64,000 bases of DNA from Lactobacillus bombicola (GCF_900112665.1 NZ_FOMN01000003.1:124001-188000), one strand, 5' to 3'. Numbered from the stretch's first letter, positions 47,462 to 58,170 are shown. The notes: a model not told the origin generated them from the sequence alone. Made by a program: numbers and translations.

Positions 47462-47497
47462 AAAAAGGCCAACTCCTTAATCGAGTTAGCCTTTTTT
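47462..47497. terminator. Shared terminator, phosphatase gene and fba
   Basis: Arms AAAAAGGC-AACTC and GAGTT-GCCTTTTTT, with A and T runs on both sides. Confidence 0.85.
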
Positions 47498-47522
47498 ATA
47501 TATTTTATAAACTAAATAGCAA

Positions 47523-48437
47523 TTATTCTAAGTTTAATGAACTCTTATCAAAAGCAACAGACTTGATTTGGTCATCGATTGATGGGGTACCAAGCCAAGT
47601 AATCATTTCCTTCATTGAGTTAGTGATTGCTTCAGTACCAGGAAGAAGAAGCTTACGTGGGTCATAACCCTTGTTAGCCTTGTCTTCATCCTTATGAGCT
47701 TCAAAGTACTTACGAGTTGCTTCTTGGAAGGCTAATTGGAATTCAGTGTTGATGTTAACCTTTGAAATACCAAGTGAAATAGCCTTCTTAACTTGTTCTT
47801 CAGGAATACCTGAACCACCGTGTAATACAAGAGGAACTGAAACTGCATCAGCAATTTCCTTTAACCGATCAAAGTTTAATCCCTTCCAATCACTTGGGTA
47901 AACACCGTGAATGTTACCGATACCACAAGCAAGCTTGTCAACACCAGCAGCTACAAAGGCCTTGGCGTCTTCAACAGAAGCAAGTTCTCCACCTTCTGAA
48001 CCTTGGTTTTCACCAATTTTACCAATTTCAGCTTCAACCGAAATTCCACGTTCATGTGCTAATTTAACAATTTCCTTAGTCTTGGCTAAGTTTTCTTCAG
48101 TTGGTAAAGCATGACCATCAAACATAACTGATGAATAGCCAAGAGCAATACATTCCTTAGCTGCTTCAAAGTCACCGTGGTCAAGGTTCAATACAACTGG
48201 AACAGAAATGTCCATTGCGTCAATTGAATCTTCAACGATGTCCTTAGCTATCTTGTAGCCACCCATATACTTAGCAGCACCCATTGAAACTTGAATTAAT
48301 ACTGGAGTTCTAGTTTCTTCAGCTGCTTGCAAAATTGCACGTGTCCATTCTAAGTTGTTAGTGTTATAAGCACCAACTGCATAGTGGTTCTTACGCGCAT
48401 CTTTAAAAATTTGGTTACCATTATCTAAATATGCCAT
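47523..48437 (-). CDS. fba: Class II fructose-bisphosphate aldolase
   Basis: 304 residues. Cleaves fructose 1,6-bisphosphate in glycolysis. Zinc and catalytic residues are in VVLNLDHGDFEAAKE, MFDGHALPTEEN, the EIGKIGENQGSEGG stretch and VLHGGSGIPEE. Codon use is noticeably more biased than its neighbours, as expected for a highly expressed gene. AGGAGG upstream; single-gene unit with its own promoter. Confidence 0.97.
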   Translation of the reverse strand: MAYLDNGNQIFKDARKNHYAVGAYNTNNLEWTRAILQAAEETRTPVLIQVSMGAAKYMGGYKIAKDIVEDSIDAMDISVPVVLNLDHGDFEAAKECIALGYSSVMFDGHALPTEENLAKTKEIVKLAHERGISVEAEIGKIGENQGSEGGELASVEDAKAFVAAGVDKLACGIGNIHGVYPSDWKGLNFDRLKEIADAVSVPLVLHGGSGIPEEQVKKAISLGISKVNINTEFQLAFQEATRKYFEAHKDEDKANKGYDPRKLLLPGTEAITNSMKEMITWLGTPSIDDQIKSVAFDKSSLNLE

Positions 48438-48469
48438 TGATAATTTCCTCCTATAAAACTTACAGTTTC

Positions 48470-48525
48470 ATTGTACCGTAATAATTAATTGTTGAACAAG
48501 CTTTTAATCAATGTAAGCGTTATTT
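48470..48525 (-). promoter_or_regulatory. fba promoter with upstream cre-like site
   Basis: -10 TACAAT within GGTACAATG and -35 TTGTTC (about 18 bp apart) on the minus strand. A cre-like TGTAAGCGTTATTT (48512-48525, two mismatches) lies upstream of the -35, a position used for CcpA activation in some glycolytic genes. Confidence 0.5.
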
Positions 48526-48542
48526 TTTAAAAATGATTAGTT

Positions 48543-50228
48543 TTACATTTCTTTAGGAGCATTGACACCTAATAATCTAAGTGCTTCTGTTAAAACAATT
48601 GATGTTGCCTGAACTAGAGCTAGACGGGCACTAATTTGCTGATCATCAGTTAATATTTTTACATTGGCATAGTATTTATTGAATTTTTTGGCTAAATCTA
48701 ACGAATATTTAGCAATGACTGATGGCTCAAATTTGTCACAACTACGGGCAATTATTCTTGGAAAATCAGCTAAAGCTTTTGCTACGGCAAAAGACCAATC
48801 ATCATTAAGAGCAATATTGTTCAGATTTGGCTTTTGCCCTAATTTTGCTGCTTTGCGCAAAACACTTTGGGCACGAGCATTTGTATATTGAACATATGGA
48901 CCAGTATCCCCTTCAAAACGGACAACTTCTTCTAAATCAAAGTCAAAATTTTCTGTCCGCTCATTTTTTAAATCATGAAAGACAACTGCGCCAACACCAA
49001 CATCATGAGCAACCTGTTCTTTATGTGCTAAGTCGGGATTTTTTTGTTCAATTTGTTTACCAGCCAAGCTAACAGCATCCTGTAATACTTGATCAAGAAA
49101 AATTACGTTACCTTTTCTTGTAGATAATTTCTTGCCATTCTGAGTAATTAAACCAAACGGCACATGGTATATCTCATCTGCCCAGTCATAACCCATCTTT
49201 TTCAAAACAGTCTTTAATTCTACAAAGTGATGTGATTGTTCATTACCAACTACATAAATCATCTTTACAAAATGATAAGTATTCATTCGGTATATTGCAG
49301 CAGCTAAATCACGTGTTAAGTAAATACTAGTACCATCAGATTTAACAATCATGGCTGGATTTTCATCTTTACCCATATCAACAACTTGGGCACCTTGAGA
49401 CTCATGCAAAAGTTTCTTTTGCTTCAATTCATCAATTACTGGTTGCATTTTATCATTGAAAAATGCTTCCCCTTTATATGAATCAAAGGTTACACCTAAT
49501 TCTTGATATATCCGTTTAAAATCAGCCAAAGAAACTTCACGGAACCATTGCCATAGTTCAACTGCTTCTTGATCTCCTGCCTCAAGTTTTTTAAACCATG
49601 ATCTGCCCTCATCATCAAGTTCTGGATTCTTTTCCGCTTCTTCATGAAATTTAACATAGTATTTAAACAGACTCATAATCGGATCTTTTTTAACGTCTTC
49701 TTCGACACCCCAGTGTTTATATGCCGAAATCAATTTACCAAATTGAGTACCATAATCACCTAAGTGATTAATTTTAATTGGATTATAACCAACCTTTTTT
49801 AAAGTTTCAGCAATTGAATTACCGATCACAGTTGACCGCAAATGACCCATTGACATTGGCTTGGCAATATTAGGGCTAGACATGTCAATAGGTACATTAC
49901 CTTCACCTAATTTTTGATCACCGTAGTGCTCTTTTTGCGCCAAGACTTCCTGCAAAGTTTGTGTAATTAATTTTTCGTGATTAATTGCAAAATTGACATA
50001 GGGGCCAACTGCTTGAATAGTTGAAAAGTCTGCACTCTTGAGATTTGCAGCAATTGATGTGGCAATTTCAACTGGATTTTTGTGTACTATTTTAGCTAAG
50101 GCAAAAGCTGGAAAAGCATAGTCACCCATTTTTTCATTTTTCGGTCTTTCAATTAATTGATTAATTTTCTCTTTTGGTAAATCGACTTGACTTGCAACTA
50201 GGTCAACTACCTTACTTTTAAAATCCAT
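48543..50228 (-). CDS. argS: Arginyl-tRNA synthetase
   Basis: 561 residues, class I. The HIGH-equivalent is SPNIAKPMSMGHLRS, the KMSK-equivalent is KLSTRKGNV, and the C-terminal anticodon-binding helices end LLGVNAPKEM. The ATG at 50228 has GGAGG upstream; the longer frame to 50303 runs into the T-box terminator and is not coding. Confidence 0.97.
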   Translation of the reverse strand: MDFKSKVVDLVASQVDLPKEKINQLIERPKNEKMGDYAFPAFALAKIVHKNPVEIATSIAANLKSADFSTIQAVGPYVNFAINHEKLITQTLQEVLAQKEHYGDQKLGEGNVPIDMSSPNIAKPMSMGHLRSTVIGNSIAETLKKVGYNPIKINHLGDYGTQFGKLISAYKHWGVEEDVKKDPIMSLFKYYVKFHEEAEKNPELDDEGRSWFKKLEAGDQEAVELWQWFREVSLADFKRIYQELGVTFDSYKGEAFFNDKMQPVIDELKQKKLLHESQGAQVVDMGKDENPAMIVKSDGTSIYLTRDLAAAIYRMNTYHFVKMIYVVGNEQSHHFVELKTVLKKMGYDWADEIYHVPFGLITQNGKKLSTRKGNVIFLDQVLQDAVSLAGKQIEQKNPDLAHKEQVAHDVGVGAVVFHDLKNERTENFDFDLEEVVRFEGDTGPYVQYTNARAQSVLRKAAKLGQKPNLNNIALNDDWSFAVAKALADFPRIIARSCDKFEPSVIAKYSLDLAKKFNKYYANVKILTDDQQISARLALVQATSIVLTEALRLLGVNAPKEM

Positions 50229-50248
50229 TTTTACCTCCAAAATAATAA

Positions 50249-50438
50249 AAAAATCTCTTCCTTCTTTACAAAGGAAGATACGAGATTTTACCCGCGGTAC
50301 CACTCTAATTGATACAAAGTATCCGCTTTAACTTTTTTATTTTATCAGTTAGACACGCCTTCATACACTAATCTAGTTCGTCTTACACCAACGCGAACTC
50401 GCTAAATAGATTAGATGCTTACTACTTCTAACAACTTC
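50249..50438 (-). promoter_or_regulatory. T-box leader of argS (Arg specifier)
   Basis: T-box GAGTGGTACCGCGGG (complement of about 50292-50306) precedes a terminator with arms ATCTTCCTTTG and GAAGGAAGAGAT followed by TTTTTTT. In Stem I the specifier loop reads ATGAAGGCGTG, giving CGU (complement of 50355-50357), an Arg codon. Paired TTAGA/TCTAA closes Stem I. Confidence 0.9.
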
Positions 50439-50444
50439 AAAGTG

Positions 50445-50473
50445 ATTATAGCAGGAAAATTTATCTAAGCCAA
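50445..50473 (-). promoter_or_regulatory. Promoter of the argS T-box transcript
   Basis: -10 TATAAT (complement of 50445-50450), 17-bp spacer, -35 TTGGCT (complement of 50468-50473), just after the L,D-transpeptidase stop. Confidence 0.65.
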
Positions 50474-50478
50474 TACTT

Positions 50479-51120
50479 TTAATTATTTTTGATAATTACT
50501 TTCGTACCATAAGGAATATTTTTCATTAACCAATTTGAATCAGAAACACTTAAGCGAATGCAACCATGAGAACCTGCCTTAATTCCCAATTTTCTTGCTT
50601 CTGTTATATTATATCGACCATTACTTTTTGTCGGTACGGAATGAAAAAGATACTCATCTTTTTCATCCCAGCTAGTCCAATTATTGGCTCCTTCATTTAA
50701 TTCAGGGTTATAAAATGAGGTGCCACGATTATAGTTAATCTTAAAATTACCAGTAGGAGTTAGCGATTTGCCATTTTTATAAATACCACTACTTGCCAAC
50801 ATTGTATATACTCGCTGACCATCTCGCAAAATATATACTCGATTGCCCTTAAGCGAAACTCTAATTGTTAAATCATTTTCTAATCGCTTAATATTAGGAT
50901 ATCGCTTCATTTCACTTGACTTACGCCAATTATAGGGCCGACGCAAATCTTCAGGGTCTTTATAGGGGCGATAAGAAGCGGCTGTCTTTTTTTTAATTAT
51001 TGTCTGATGTCTTTGATTTACTTCATTTGCAGTAGGTGGCATAGAAATTCGCGCTAAACTGATAATACCAATTAATATAATCAAACAAATTGTAAGCGGT
51101 TTTAAAATATTATTTTTCAT
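50479..51120 (-). CDS. L,D-transpeptidase (YkuD domain)
   Basis: 213 residues. One N-terminal membrane segment (about 8-24) anchors it. The catalytic Cys is in GSHGCIRLSVSD, and the paired His in YLFHSVPTKSNG. Links or trims peptidoglycan through L,D bonds, or attaches proteins. The ATG at 51120 starts the signal anchor with AGAGG upstream; the track frame to 51156 lacks signal. Lies between nnrD and argS. Confidence 0.88.
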   Translation of the reverse strand: MKNNILKPLTICLIILIGIISLARISMPPTANEVNQRHQTIIKKKTAASYRPYKDPEDLRRPYNWRKSSEMKRYPNIKRLENDLTIRVSLKGNRVYILRDGQRVYTMLASSGIYKNGKSLTPTGNFKINYNRGTSFYNPELNEGANNWTSWDEKDEYLFHSVPTKSNGRYNITEARKLGIKAGSHGCIRLSVSDSNWLMKNIPYGTKVIIKNN

Positions 51121-51181
51121 TCTGCGTAAACCTCTACTAATTATAATAAACTTCATTCCAGATAATTATTATTTATGTACT

Positions 51182-52024
51182 CTAATTAGCGTATTTTTTC
51201 ATTAATTCAGGTAGCAATGCACTAATCCTTGTCGGACGAACTATATAATTGTTACCTGCAAGTTCATCACCTGCTAAAGAATGTAAATAAACTGCTGCTA
51301 AGACTGTGTCAATATTTGACCCAAACTGGGCAACAAAACCACCAATTATTCCAGTTAAAGTATCGCCCATTCCACCTACAGCCATTCCAGGGTTCCCAAG
51401 TGGATTAAGATAAACATTACCTTTAGCATCATAAATCTTAGTATGATTACTTTTTAAAACCAGAATAGCATTTTTACGAGGAAAAAGAGTCTGTAACGCA
51501 GTCAAGTTAGCTTGATCAGCTTGAAACGGAATATGAATTTGACTAAGGCGCTGCCATTCCATTTGATGCGGCGTAAGTACCACTGTGCCTGCACTACTTG
51601 GAACTAAGCTATGATCTTGCGCTAGCAAATCTAAAGCACTAGCATCCAAAATTAGAGTTTGTGTTTTAGTAATCGTTTCTTTAATCATAATTAAAATGTT
51701 TTGAGCAAACAAACTATTACCCAGACCAGGTCCACATACAATAACATCCATTTTTTTGATTATTTCAGCTAAATTGCGCTGGCGCCAGTCGACATACATT
51801 ACTTCAGGAAGTCGAGCATGTAAAGCAGCAGCATTGAGCGAATGGGTTACCACGGTTACTAGACCTGCGCCACTATTTAATGCACCTTCTGCTGACATAA
51901 TGATTGCTCCGCCATAATTTTCATTACCGCCAATAAGTAATATCCGACCAAAATTACCCTTATGTGTATTACTGGAACGTTTTCTAATTACTCTAGTCAG
52001 TATTTCTTGTGAAATTTCTATCAC
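51182..52024 (-). CDS. nnrD: ADP-dependent NAD(P)H-hydrate dehydratase
   Basis: 280 residues, ribokinase-like fold (YjeF C-terminal type). Repairs damaged NAD(P)H hydrates. LLIGGNENYGGAIIMSA and the AVGGMGDTLTGIIGGF catalytic loop, with its Asp, are diagnostic. Start codon GTG with GGGGGA upstream. No epimerase domain is fused. It lies 5 bases after dacA. Confidence 0.93.
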   Translation of the reverse strand: MIEISQEILTRVIRKRSSNTHKGNFGRILLIGGNENYGGAIIMSAEGALNSGAGLVTVVTHSLNAAALHARLPEVMYVDWRQRNLAEIIKKMDVIVCGPGLGNSLFAQNILIMIKETITKTQTLILDASALDLLAQDHSLVPSSAGTVVLTPHQMEWQRLSQIHIPFQADQANLTALQTLFPRKNAILVLKSNHTKIYDAKGNVYLNPLGNPGMAVGGMGDTLTGIIGGFVAQFGSNIDTVLAAVYLHSLAGDELAGNNYIVRPTRISALLPELMKKYAN

Positions 52025-52029
52025 TTAAA

Positions 52030-53307
52030 TTATCCCCCAAAAAGCCAACGCCAAAATCTAACTAAAAAGTTAACCCGATCAGTCGCTTCCAAAGCTTTAG
52101 CAGGTATTTTTAGACCATTAGGATTGGTCAAAGAAATTAATTTCTCTGGTCCAGCTTCAAAACTATATTCACTGACAACCTGATTTTCTTTTACCGGTGC
52201 CTCTACAGCAGTTTGCGTTAAATTCACTTTTAATTTTTGATCGATCGGTACCCAAACTTCACTAGCCTTTTTAATTCCTATGCTAATTTGCTTAGCTTTA
52301 CCGGAGTTGACTTGTATACCGGTTCTACCCATAATTACTTCATTTTTCCTAAAAATAACCGGATGATAGTGTTTGAATATATATCCAAATAACTTATTCG
52401 TTTCTTCAAAGCGTGAAGGATCTGTCCCATTAATATGACGCGCCCCCATGACTACTGTTATCAATCTAACTCCCTTATGCTTTGCCGTAGCTATAAAACA
52501 AGCACCTGCAGCATCAGTTGTTCCTGTCTTTAAGCCATCAACATTTATTTTTGAATGATATTGCGGCAAAGTTTTCAGCATCCAATTAAAATTAGTCATT
52601 GGAGTCTTAAAATTTTGATCAATAAAATTTAATCGCGGCAATTTGGTTGTTTTAATTACAAATGGGTAGTCATTAACCAAATGACGTCCAACAATCGCCA
52701 TATCCTTGGCTGACATAGTATTTTCAGCATTATTTGTTGCTTGCGGATAAGCATCTGAACCAACACTTTTGTTTGGTAACCCACAAGTTGTATAAATCTG
52801 AGCGTCTGTTATGCCCCATTTTTGCAGTTGCTCACGCATCATTTTGACAAAAATAACTTGTGAACCGCTGATTGCTTGGGCTAACATCATTGCTGCACCA
52901 TTTGCAGATTCAATTAAAGTTGCTTGATAAAGTTGCTTGATAGTATATGAATGACCATAACGTAGCGGTACATTAGAAAAATCACGATTATTTGAAATTG
53001 ATACAATTTGATGCGTGGGTTGAACAGTAGTTGTCCAAGTGATTTTCTTTTCTTCAATTGCTTTTAGGGTCAAATAAACGGTTACTAATTTTGTCATAGA
53101 AGCGATTGGTAAAGGCTGATTAATATTTTGTCCGTATAATAATTGACCGGTTTTGCTATCAATTGCTATCGCCGATTTAACTTTTAAGTTTAACTGATTG
53201 TTGCAATAATTATTGGGTAGTTCTTGAGCGATAACTACTTGAGTGGGTACCATTAATCCCCAAACGATTACAAGTACTCCAATTATTTTTTTAATTTTAT
53301 GCTTCAA
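52030..53307 (-). CDS. dacA: D-alanyl-D-alanine carboxypeptidase (PBP5 type)
   Basis: 425 residues. Signal peptide at the N-terminus, then the penicillin-binding motifs SMTKL (SxxK), SANGA (SxN) and DGLKTGTTDAAG (KTG). The C-terminal beta domain ends in an amphipathic membrane anchor (VNFLVRFWRWLFGG). Trims the terminal D-Ala from peptidoglycan stems. The start codon is TTG, nine bases after AAAGGAG. Confidence 0.94.
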   Translation of the reverse strand: MKHKIKKIIGVLVIVWGLMVPTQVVIAQELPNNYCNNQLNLKVKSAIAIDSKTGQLLYGQNINQPLPIASMTKLVTVYLTLKAIEEKKITWTTTVQPTHQIVSISNNRDFSNVPLRYGHSYTIKQLYQATLIESANGAAMMLAQAISGSQVIFVKMMREQLQKWGITDAQIYTTCGLPNKSVGSDAYPQATNNAENTMSAKDMAIVGRHLVNDYPFVIKTTKLPRLNFIDQNFKTPMTNFNWMLKTLPQYHSKINVDGLKTGTTDAAGACFIATAKHKGVRLITVVMGARHINGTDPSRFEETNKLFGYIFKHYHPVIFRKNEVIMGRTGIQVNSGKAKQISIGIKKASEVWVPIDQKLKVNLTQTAVEAPVKENQVVSEYSFEAGPEKLISLTNPNGLKIPAKALEATDRVNFLVRFWRWLFGG

Positions 53308-53408
53308 AATAATAATCTCCTTTCAAAGCAAAATTTCAATTTATTTCCGTTTTATGCTTACATTTTACCAAATTTTTGGTATTATTATTACTAGATTAAA
53401 AATATTAG

Positions 53409-53492
53409 GCCCCGATGGCGGAATTGGCAGACGCGCAGCGTTCAGGTCGCTGTTTAGGTAACTAAGTGAAAGTTCGAATCTTTTTCGGGGCA
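53409..53492 (+). tRNA. tRNA-Leu (anticodon CAG)
   Basis: Acceptor GCCCCGA pairs with TCGGGGC, discriminator A; CCA is not encoded. The anticodon loop TTCAGGT between CAGCG and CGCTG gives CAG, and the long variable arm is typical of Leu. 84 bases. Confidence 0.93.
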
Positions 53493-53506
53493 TATAGATT
53501 CCAGAT

Positions 53507-53532
53507 AAAAGTTAAGTGGTTTTAACTTTTTT
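53507..53532 (+). terminator. Terminator after tRNA-Leu
   Basis: Arms AAAAGTTAA and TTAACTTTT with a short loop, followed by TTT. Confidence 0.7.
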
Positions 53533-53578
53533 ATTGCCTAAAAAGATGGCAAACCAATTAATATTGATAATTATAAAT

Positions 53579-53612
53579 AAAAATCGTTGAGTAATAAAAC
53601 TCAACGATTTTT
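53579..53612 (-). terminator. Terminator of the flippase gene
   Basis: A 14-bp stem (arms AAAAATCGTTGAGT and complement) whose right arm reaches into the stop codon of the gene. Confidence 0.75.
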
Positions 53613-55254
53613 ATGCTTTAATATGTAATTTTTGCAGTATTAACACGATCTTATCGCCCAAAATTCGCTGAGCTAAATTCGATTTAATTGCTGCTATACT
53701 GTAAACTGCTGCACCAATAACTACAGAAACTAGAACGATTACGACTGCTTGCCAACGATTAGAAACTTGTAAAAACAACCCTAATCCTTTTTCAGTTATT
53801 AAAACCGCTATAAACATCATTATCGAAAAAACAGTAATACCAATAAAACGTCTACTTGTGCGATTTTGGTTAAAGTTGAATGTAACGCGCAAATGCCTAA
53901 GAGCAAAAAAGATAATAGTAAGCATCCCCAAATTAGTTGCAATCAAAGGACCATAAATTTTAAATAAATAAACCATTGGATATTGCACAATTAATTTGAT
54001 AACTAACCCTAAGACTAAATACTTAATAGCTAACAAATTTTCTGAAAGTCCCTGTAAAATAGCCATTAATACAGTAAATAACCCTAGCGTAATTGCTGTA
54101 AAGGATGACAGATACAACACATTCGAGCCCAATTGATCAAAGCCATAAAAAATTGTATAAATGGGTGTTGAAATAGCAGCCATACCAAAAGCAGCTGGTA
54201 TCATAATAAATAAGAATAAATCAAGTGTACTGCTTACTTGTTCAGAAATATTTTTGATATTTTTTTTAGCTTTTGCTGCTGACAAAAGTGGAATTGCTGT
54301 TACTGCCATAGCACTGGCTAAAGATACAATAATCATAATTAACTTATTTGCATTAAGTGCAAATAACGCATACCAAGTTTCAATTGTATTATCACTTGCT
54401 TGCACCAAACTAGCAATCATTGGATGAAAAGTATACTGGTCAACCAAATAAAATAACTGAATTCCAGCATCAATAATAATAAAGGGGATGGCTTGGGCAA
54501 TTATTTCTTTAAACAGTGATAATGTAGAAACTTGAATTTGATTATTTGAGTTTTCAACTAAATAATTGACTTCTTTGCGTCTTGACAGTAAAAACCAAAC
54601 TAAAATTGCAATACCAAAAATAGCGCCTATTGCAGCTGCCAAGTTTGATTGGACAACTGCACTAACAAAATCTCCATGTTGCACTTGCATGATTATATAT
54701 GCCGTTAAAAGCATCCAGATTACACGAGCCAATTGCTCGATAAATTGTGACATGGCTGAAGGCATCATATCAGCATATCCTTGAAAATATCCCCGCATAA
54801 TACTTAACACAGGAATAACTAAAATTGCATAAGACAAGCTACGCATTACTGCAACCTGTCTAGGATCACTACGTGATCCATTTGAAGCTAAAAATGGAGA
54901 GGCAAAATACATAATACCTGCCGAAATTATTCCCATGATAACCATTAAAATTAATCCACGACGAAATAATTTTCGACCTACTCCATATTCATTTAATGCA
55001 TTATATTTTGCTACCTGTTTAGCAACAGCACCAGGAATACCAGCAGTTGAAATTAAAATAAAAATACTATAAATATTGTAGCTTCTAGCTGTTAATGCAT
55101 TAGCAATATTACCATACTGCCCCATCCAACTGAACCACGGAATAATGTAAAGCGCACCTAAAATACGTGAAGTAATAGAGCCAAAAGTCATCCATGCACT
55201 TCCCTTAATAAAGGTGTCTTGCGTGTTGGGTTTGGTTAAATTATTTTCTTTCAT
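53611..55254 (-). CDS. MurJ/YtgP-like lipid flippase
   Basis: 547 residues with about 14 membrane segments and no large soluble domain. The N-terminal GSAWMTFGSITSRILGALYIIPW fits the MurJ/SpoVB/YtgP branch of the MVF superfamily, which moves lipid II or polysaccharide precursors across the membrane. I recognise the family; the substrate is inferred (lipid II as for Bacillus YtgP). Stands alone with its own terminator, upstream neighbour leuS. Confidence 0.82.
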   Translation of the reverse strand: MKENNLTKPNTQDTFIKGSAWMTFGSITSRILGALYIIPWFSWMGQYGNIANALTARSYNIYSIFILISTAGIPGAVAKQVAKYNALNEYGVGRKLFRRGLILMVIMGIISAGIMYFASPFLASNGSRSDPRQVAVMRSLSYAILVIPVLSIMRGYFQGYADMMPSAMSQFIEQLARVIWMLLTAYIIMQVQHGDFVSAVVQSNLAAAIGAIFGIAILVWFLLSRRKEVNYLVENSNNQIQVSTLSLFKEIIAQAIPFIIIDAGIQLFYLVDQYTFHPMIASLVQASDNTIETWYALFALNANKLIMIIVSLASAMAVTAIPLLSAAKAKKNIKNISEQVSSTLDLFLFIMIPAAFGMAAISTPIYTIFYGFDQLGSNVLYLSSFTAITLGLFTVLMAILQGLSENLLAIKYLVLGLVIKLIVQYPMVYLFKIYGPLIATNLGMLTIIFFALRHLRVTFNFNQNRTSRRFIGITVFSIMMFIAVLITEKGLGLFLQVSNRWQAVVIVLVSVVIGAAVYSIAAIKSNLAQRILGDKIVLILQKLHIKA

Positions 55255-55352
55255 TAATGTTTCCTAAATCTAATGTACTAATAACTATCTTATTTTGAAG
55301 CAACAGTTATAATTAACAACAACTATGATAACTACTTTAGGAAAAATTAACT

Positions 55353-57767
55353 TTATTTAGCTACAATATTGACAATTTTGTTGGGTACAACGATTATTTT
55401 TTTCACTTCTTTACCGTCCAAAAACTTTTGAACATGTGGTAAAGCCAGTGCTTCTTTTTCTACTTCAGCTTTAGGGCTATCTTTTGCCACCTTGAAATTG
55501 CCCCGCAATTTACCATTTACCTGAACCATAATTTCAACATTAGTTTCAATTAACTTTGCAGGATCATAAGTTGGCCATTTAGCAAATGTGATAGATTCTT
55601 CATGACCCAAAATTTGCCAAATTTCTTCCATCATATGGGGAGCAATTGGCGCAACTAATGTAATAAACCCTTCAGCATATTCCCGTGGGATTGTTTGCAC
55701 TTTCTGCGCCTCATTCACAAAAACCATTAATTGAGAAATTGCCGTATTAAAGTGCAGGGCATCAAAATCTTCAGTAACTTTTTTAACCGTTTCATTATAA
55801 ACTCTGTCTAGTGCACCATCATTATCTGCTACAATATTTTCCTTTGGAATTGCTTCAAGATCAAGATCGTTAACAAATAAACGCCAAATCCTGTCTAAAA
55901 ACTTCTTAGTTGAAGCGGGACCATTATCATCCCAATCAATTGAAGCATCTAGTGGTCCCATAAACATCTCATACATTCTAAGACTATCTGCACCATATTC
56001 TTCAATCACTTCATCTGGATTGACAACATTTCCCTTCGACTTAGACATTTTTTCATGATCTTTTAAAATTAAGCCTTGATTATAAAGCCGCTTAAATGGT
56101 TCTTCCTCTGGTACAACTCCCAAATCATATAAAACCATGTTCCAAAATCTTGCATAAAGCAAGTGGCGAACGGCATGTTCAGCCCCACCAATATATAAAT
56201 CAGTCGGCATCCACTTTTTAAGCAATTCATAATCGGCTAATTTTTGATCATTGCGAGGATCAATATAACGCAAGAAATACCAGGAAGAACCTGCCCAATT
56301 AGGCATGGTATTAGTTTCACGCTTACCTTTACGCCCATTTTTATCTACCACATTAACCCAATCAGTTAAATTAACTAAGGGGCTCTCTGGAGTTCCAGAA
56401 GGTTTAATGTCAGTTGCATGGGGTAAGACAAGTGGTAGCTCATTTTCAGGAACTAAACTAGTTTCACCATCTTCCCAATGGATAACTGGGATCGGCTCGC
56501 CCCAATAGCGCTGACGCCCAAATTCCCAATCACGTAACTTATAATTGACCTTTTGTTGACCAACATGATGTTCTTCCAGCCAAGCTAGCATTTTTTCCTT
56601 AGCATCGGCAATGTTTAATCCATCTAAAAATTCAGAATCAAAATGAACCCCATCAGCTGTGTATGCTTCTTGATTAACATTTCCACCTTTAATAACCGCT
56701 TTAATTGGTAATTTGAATTTTTGCGCAAATTCATAATCCCGCGTATCGTGAGCAGGTACTGCCATGACAGCTCCCGTACCATAACTTGCTAAAACATAAT
56801 CGGCAATCCAAATTGGAATCGGTTGATCATTTACCGGATTAATTGCATAAGCGCCAGTAAAAACACCGGTTTTATTTTTATTAAGATCGGTTCTCTCTAA
56901 ATCAGACTTTGATTCAATTTCTTTTAAATAGTCCGCTACATCTTCTTGATGCGCTGAAGTCGTAATCTGTTTAACTAGTTTGTTTTCCGGTGCTAAAACC
57001 ACGTAAGTAGCACCAAATAAAGTGTCGGGTCTAGTAGTAAATACATTAAAGGTGGCAGCTGAATTTTGTACCTTAAAGGTAATTTGTGCACCTACCGAAC
57101 GGCCAATCCAATTACGTTGCATTTCCTTAATATTTTCTGGCCAGTCAAGATCATCTAGTCCGGCTAAAAGACGATCAGCGTATTTAGTAATGCGTAACAT
57201 CCATTGCTTCATATTGCGTCGATAAATTGGAAAGCCACCACGTTCAGTTTTACCATCAACAATATCCTCATTGGCAACTACTGTCCCTAAATCTGGCGAC
57301 CAATTGACTGGAACTTCAGCTTCATAAGCCAAGCCATTTTTATACATTTGTTCAAAAGTCCACTGCGTCCATTTATAATATTTTGGATCACTAGTAGAGA
57401 CTTCACGATCCCAATCATACGAAAAACCTAATTTATTTAGCTGACGCTTAAAGTTAGCAATATTTTCTTTAGTCACAATTGCAGGATCTTGACCAGTTTG
57501 CAGAGCGTATTGTTCAGTGGGCAACCCAAAAGCATCCCAACCCATTGGGTGAAGAACGTTATATCCTTGACTACGTTTCATCCTTGAAATAATATCGGTA
57601 GCAGTATAGCCTTCAGGGTGCCCAACATGTAAACCCTTACCAGATGGAAATGGAAACATATCTAAAGCATAATAATTTTTGCGTTTTGGATCTGTTCCTG
57701 TTTTAAAAGTATGATTTTTAGCCCAATACTTTTGCCACTTTTTTTCAACAACTTTATGATTATACAT
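55353..57767 (-). CDS. leuS: Leucyl-tRNA synthetase
   Basis: 804 residues, class I. The HIGH motif is [16 protein letters not shown], and KMSKS is in [11 protein letters not shown]. The CP1 editing domain (about 220-400) includes the Thr-rich [14 protein letters not shown]. The C-terminal part ends [16 protein letters not shown] upstream of the ATG, preceded by a T-box. Confidence 0.98.
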   Translation of the reverse strand: MYNHKVVEKKWQKYWAKNHTFKTGTDPKRKNYYALDMFPFPSGKGLHVGHPEGYTATDIISRMKRSQGYNVLHPMGWDAFGLPTEQYALQTGQDPAIVTKENIANFKRQLNKLGFSYDWDREVSTSDPKYYKWTQWTFEQMYKNGLAYEAEVPVNWSPDLGTVVANEDIVDGKTERGGFPIYRRNMKQWMLRITKYADRLLAGLDDLDWPENIKEMQRNWIGRSVGAQITFKVQNSAATFNVFTTRPDTLFGATYVVLAPENKLVKQITTSAHQEDVADYLKEIESKSDLERTDLNKNKTGVFTGAYAINPVNDQPIPIWIADYVLASYGTGAVMAVPAHDTRDYEFAQKFKLPIKAVIKGGNVNQEAYTADGVHFDSEFLDGLNIADAKEKMLAWLEEHHVGQQKVNYKLRDWEFGRQRYWGEPIPVIHWEDGETSLVPENELPLVLPHATDIKPSGTPESPLVNLTDWVNVVDKNGRKGKRETNTMPNWAGSSWYFLRYIDPRNDQKLADYELLKKWMPTDLYIGGAEHAVRHLLYARFWNMVLYDLGVVPEEEPFKRLYNQGLILKDHEKMSKSKGNVVNPDEVIEEYGADSLRMYEMFMGPLDASIDWDDNGPASTKKFLDRIWRLFVNDLDLEAIPKENIVADNDGALDRVYNETVKKVTEDFDALHFNTAISQLMVFVNEAQKVQTIPREYAEGFITLVAPIAPHMMEEIWQILGHEESITFAKWPTYDPAKLIETNVEIMVQVNGKLRGNFKVAKDSPKAEVEKEALALPHVQKFLDGKEVKKIIVVPNKIVNIVAK

Positions 57768-57777
57768 AATTTACCTC

Positions 57778-57990
57778 ATAAAAAAATCCTATGAAACATC
57801 ATAGGACGAATAATCGCGGTACCACCTAAGTTTCACGCCTCTAGCGTGACCCCTCATTGCTCCTTAACGCGGATAGCATACGTTAGGTATTACTCAGGCT
57901 AAGTTCACTATCTATTCTGCAAGTCTTACACCACCCGACTCTTCTCTGTAGCAAAATAAAATAGTTACTAGTTCCCAATCCTTTACTTAA
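57778..57990 (-). promoter_or_regulatory. T-box leader of leuS (Leu specifier)
   Basis: T-box AGGTGGTACCGCG (complement of about 57815-57827) precedes the hairpin TCCTATGA/TCATAGGA (57787-57806) and a T run. In Stem I the specifier loop GTGAACTTAGC gives CUU (complement of 57901-57903), a Leu codon. A minus-strand TATAAT (complement of 57997-58002) is a good -10. Confidence 0.9.
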
Positions 57991-58170
57991 TTAATGATTA
58001 TAATTTACCACATTTACTAAAAAAAGCAAAGAACTAAAAATTTCTATTAATTATCAGCTTTCGCTATTTGATTTTCGGTGTTACCAATTACAGGTCATGA
58101 CCTACTTTATTTTTTAATGAATAATGATTATAATTTAACAGAAATGCAAAAAAATAAAAGGAGAAAGTTA

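Noticed and set aside
53243-53461. Plus-strand frame across the tRNA-Leu 5' half
   Set aside because: It overlaps the dacA start on the opposite strand and a clear tRNA; no ribosome binding site.
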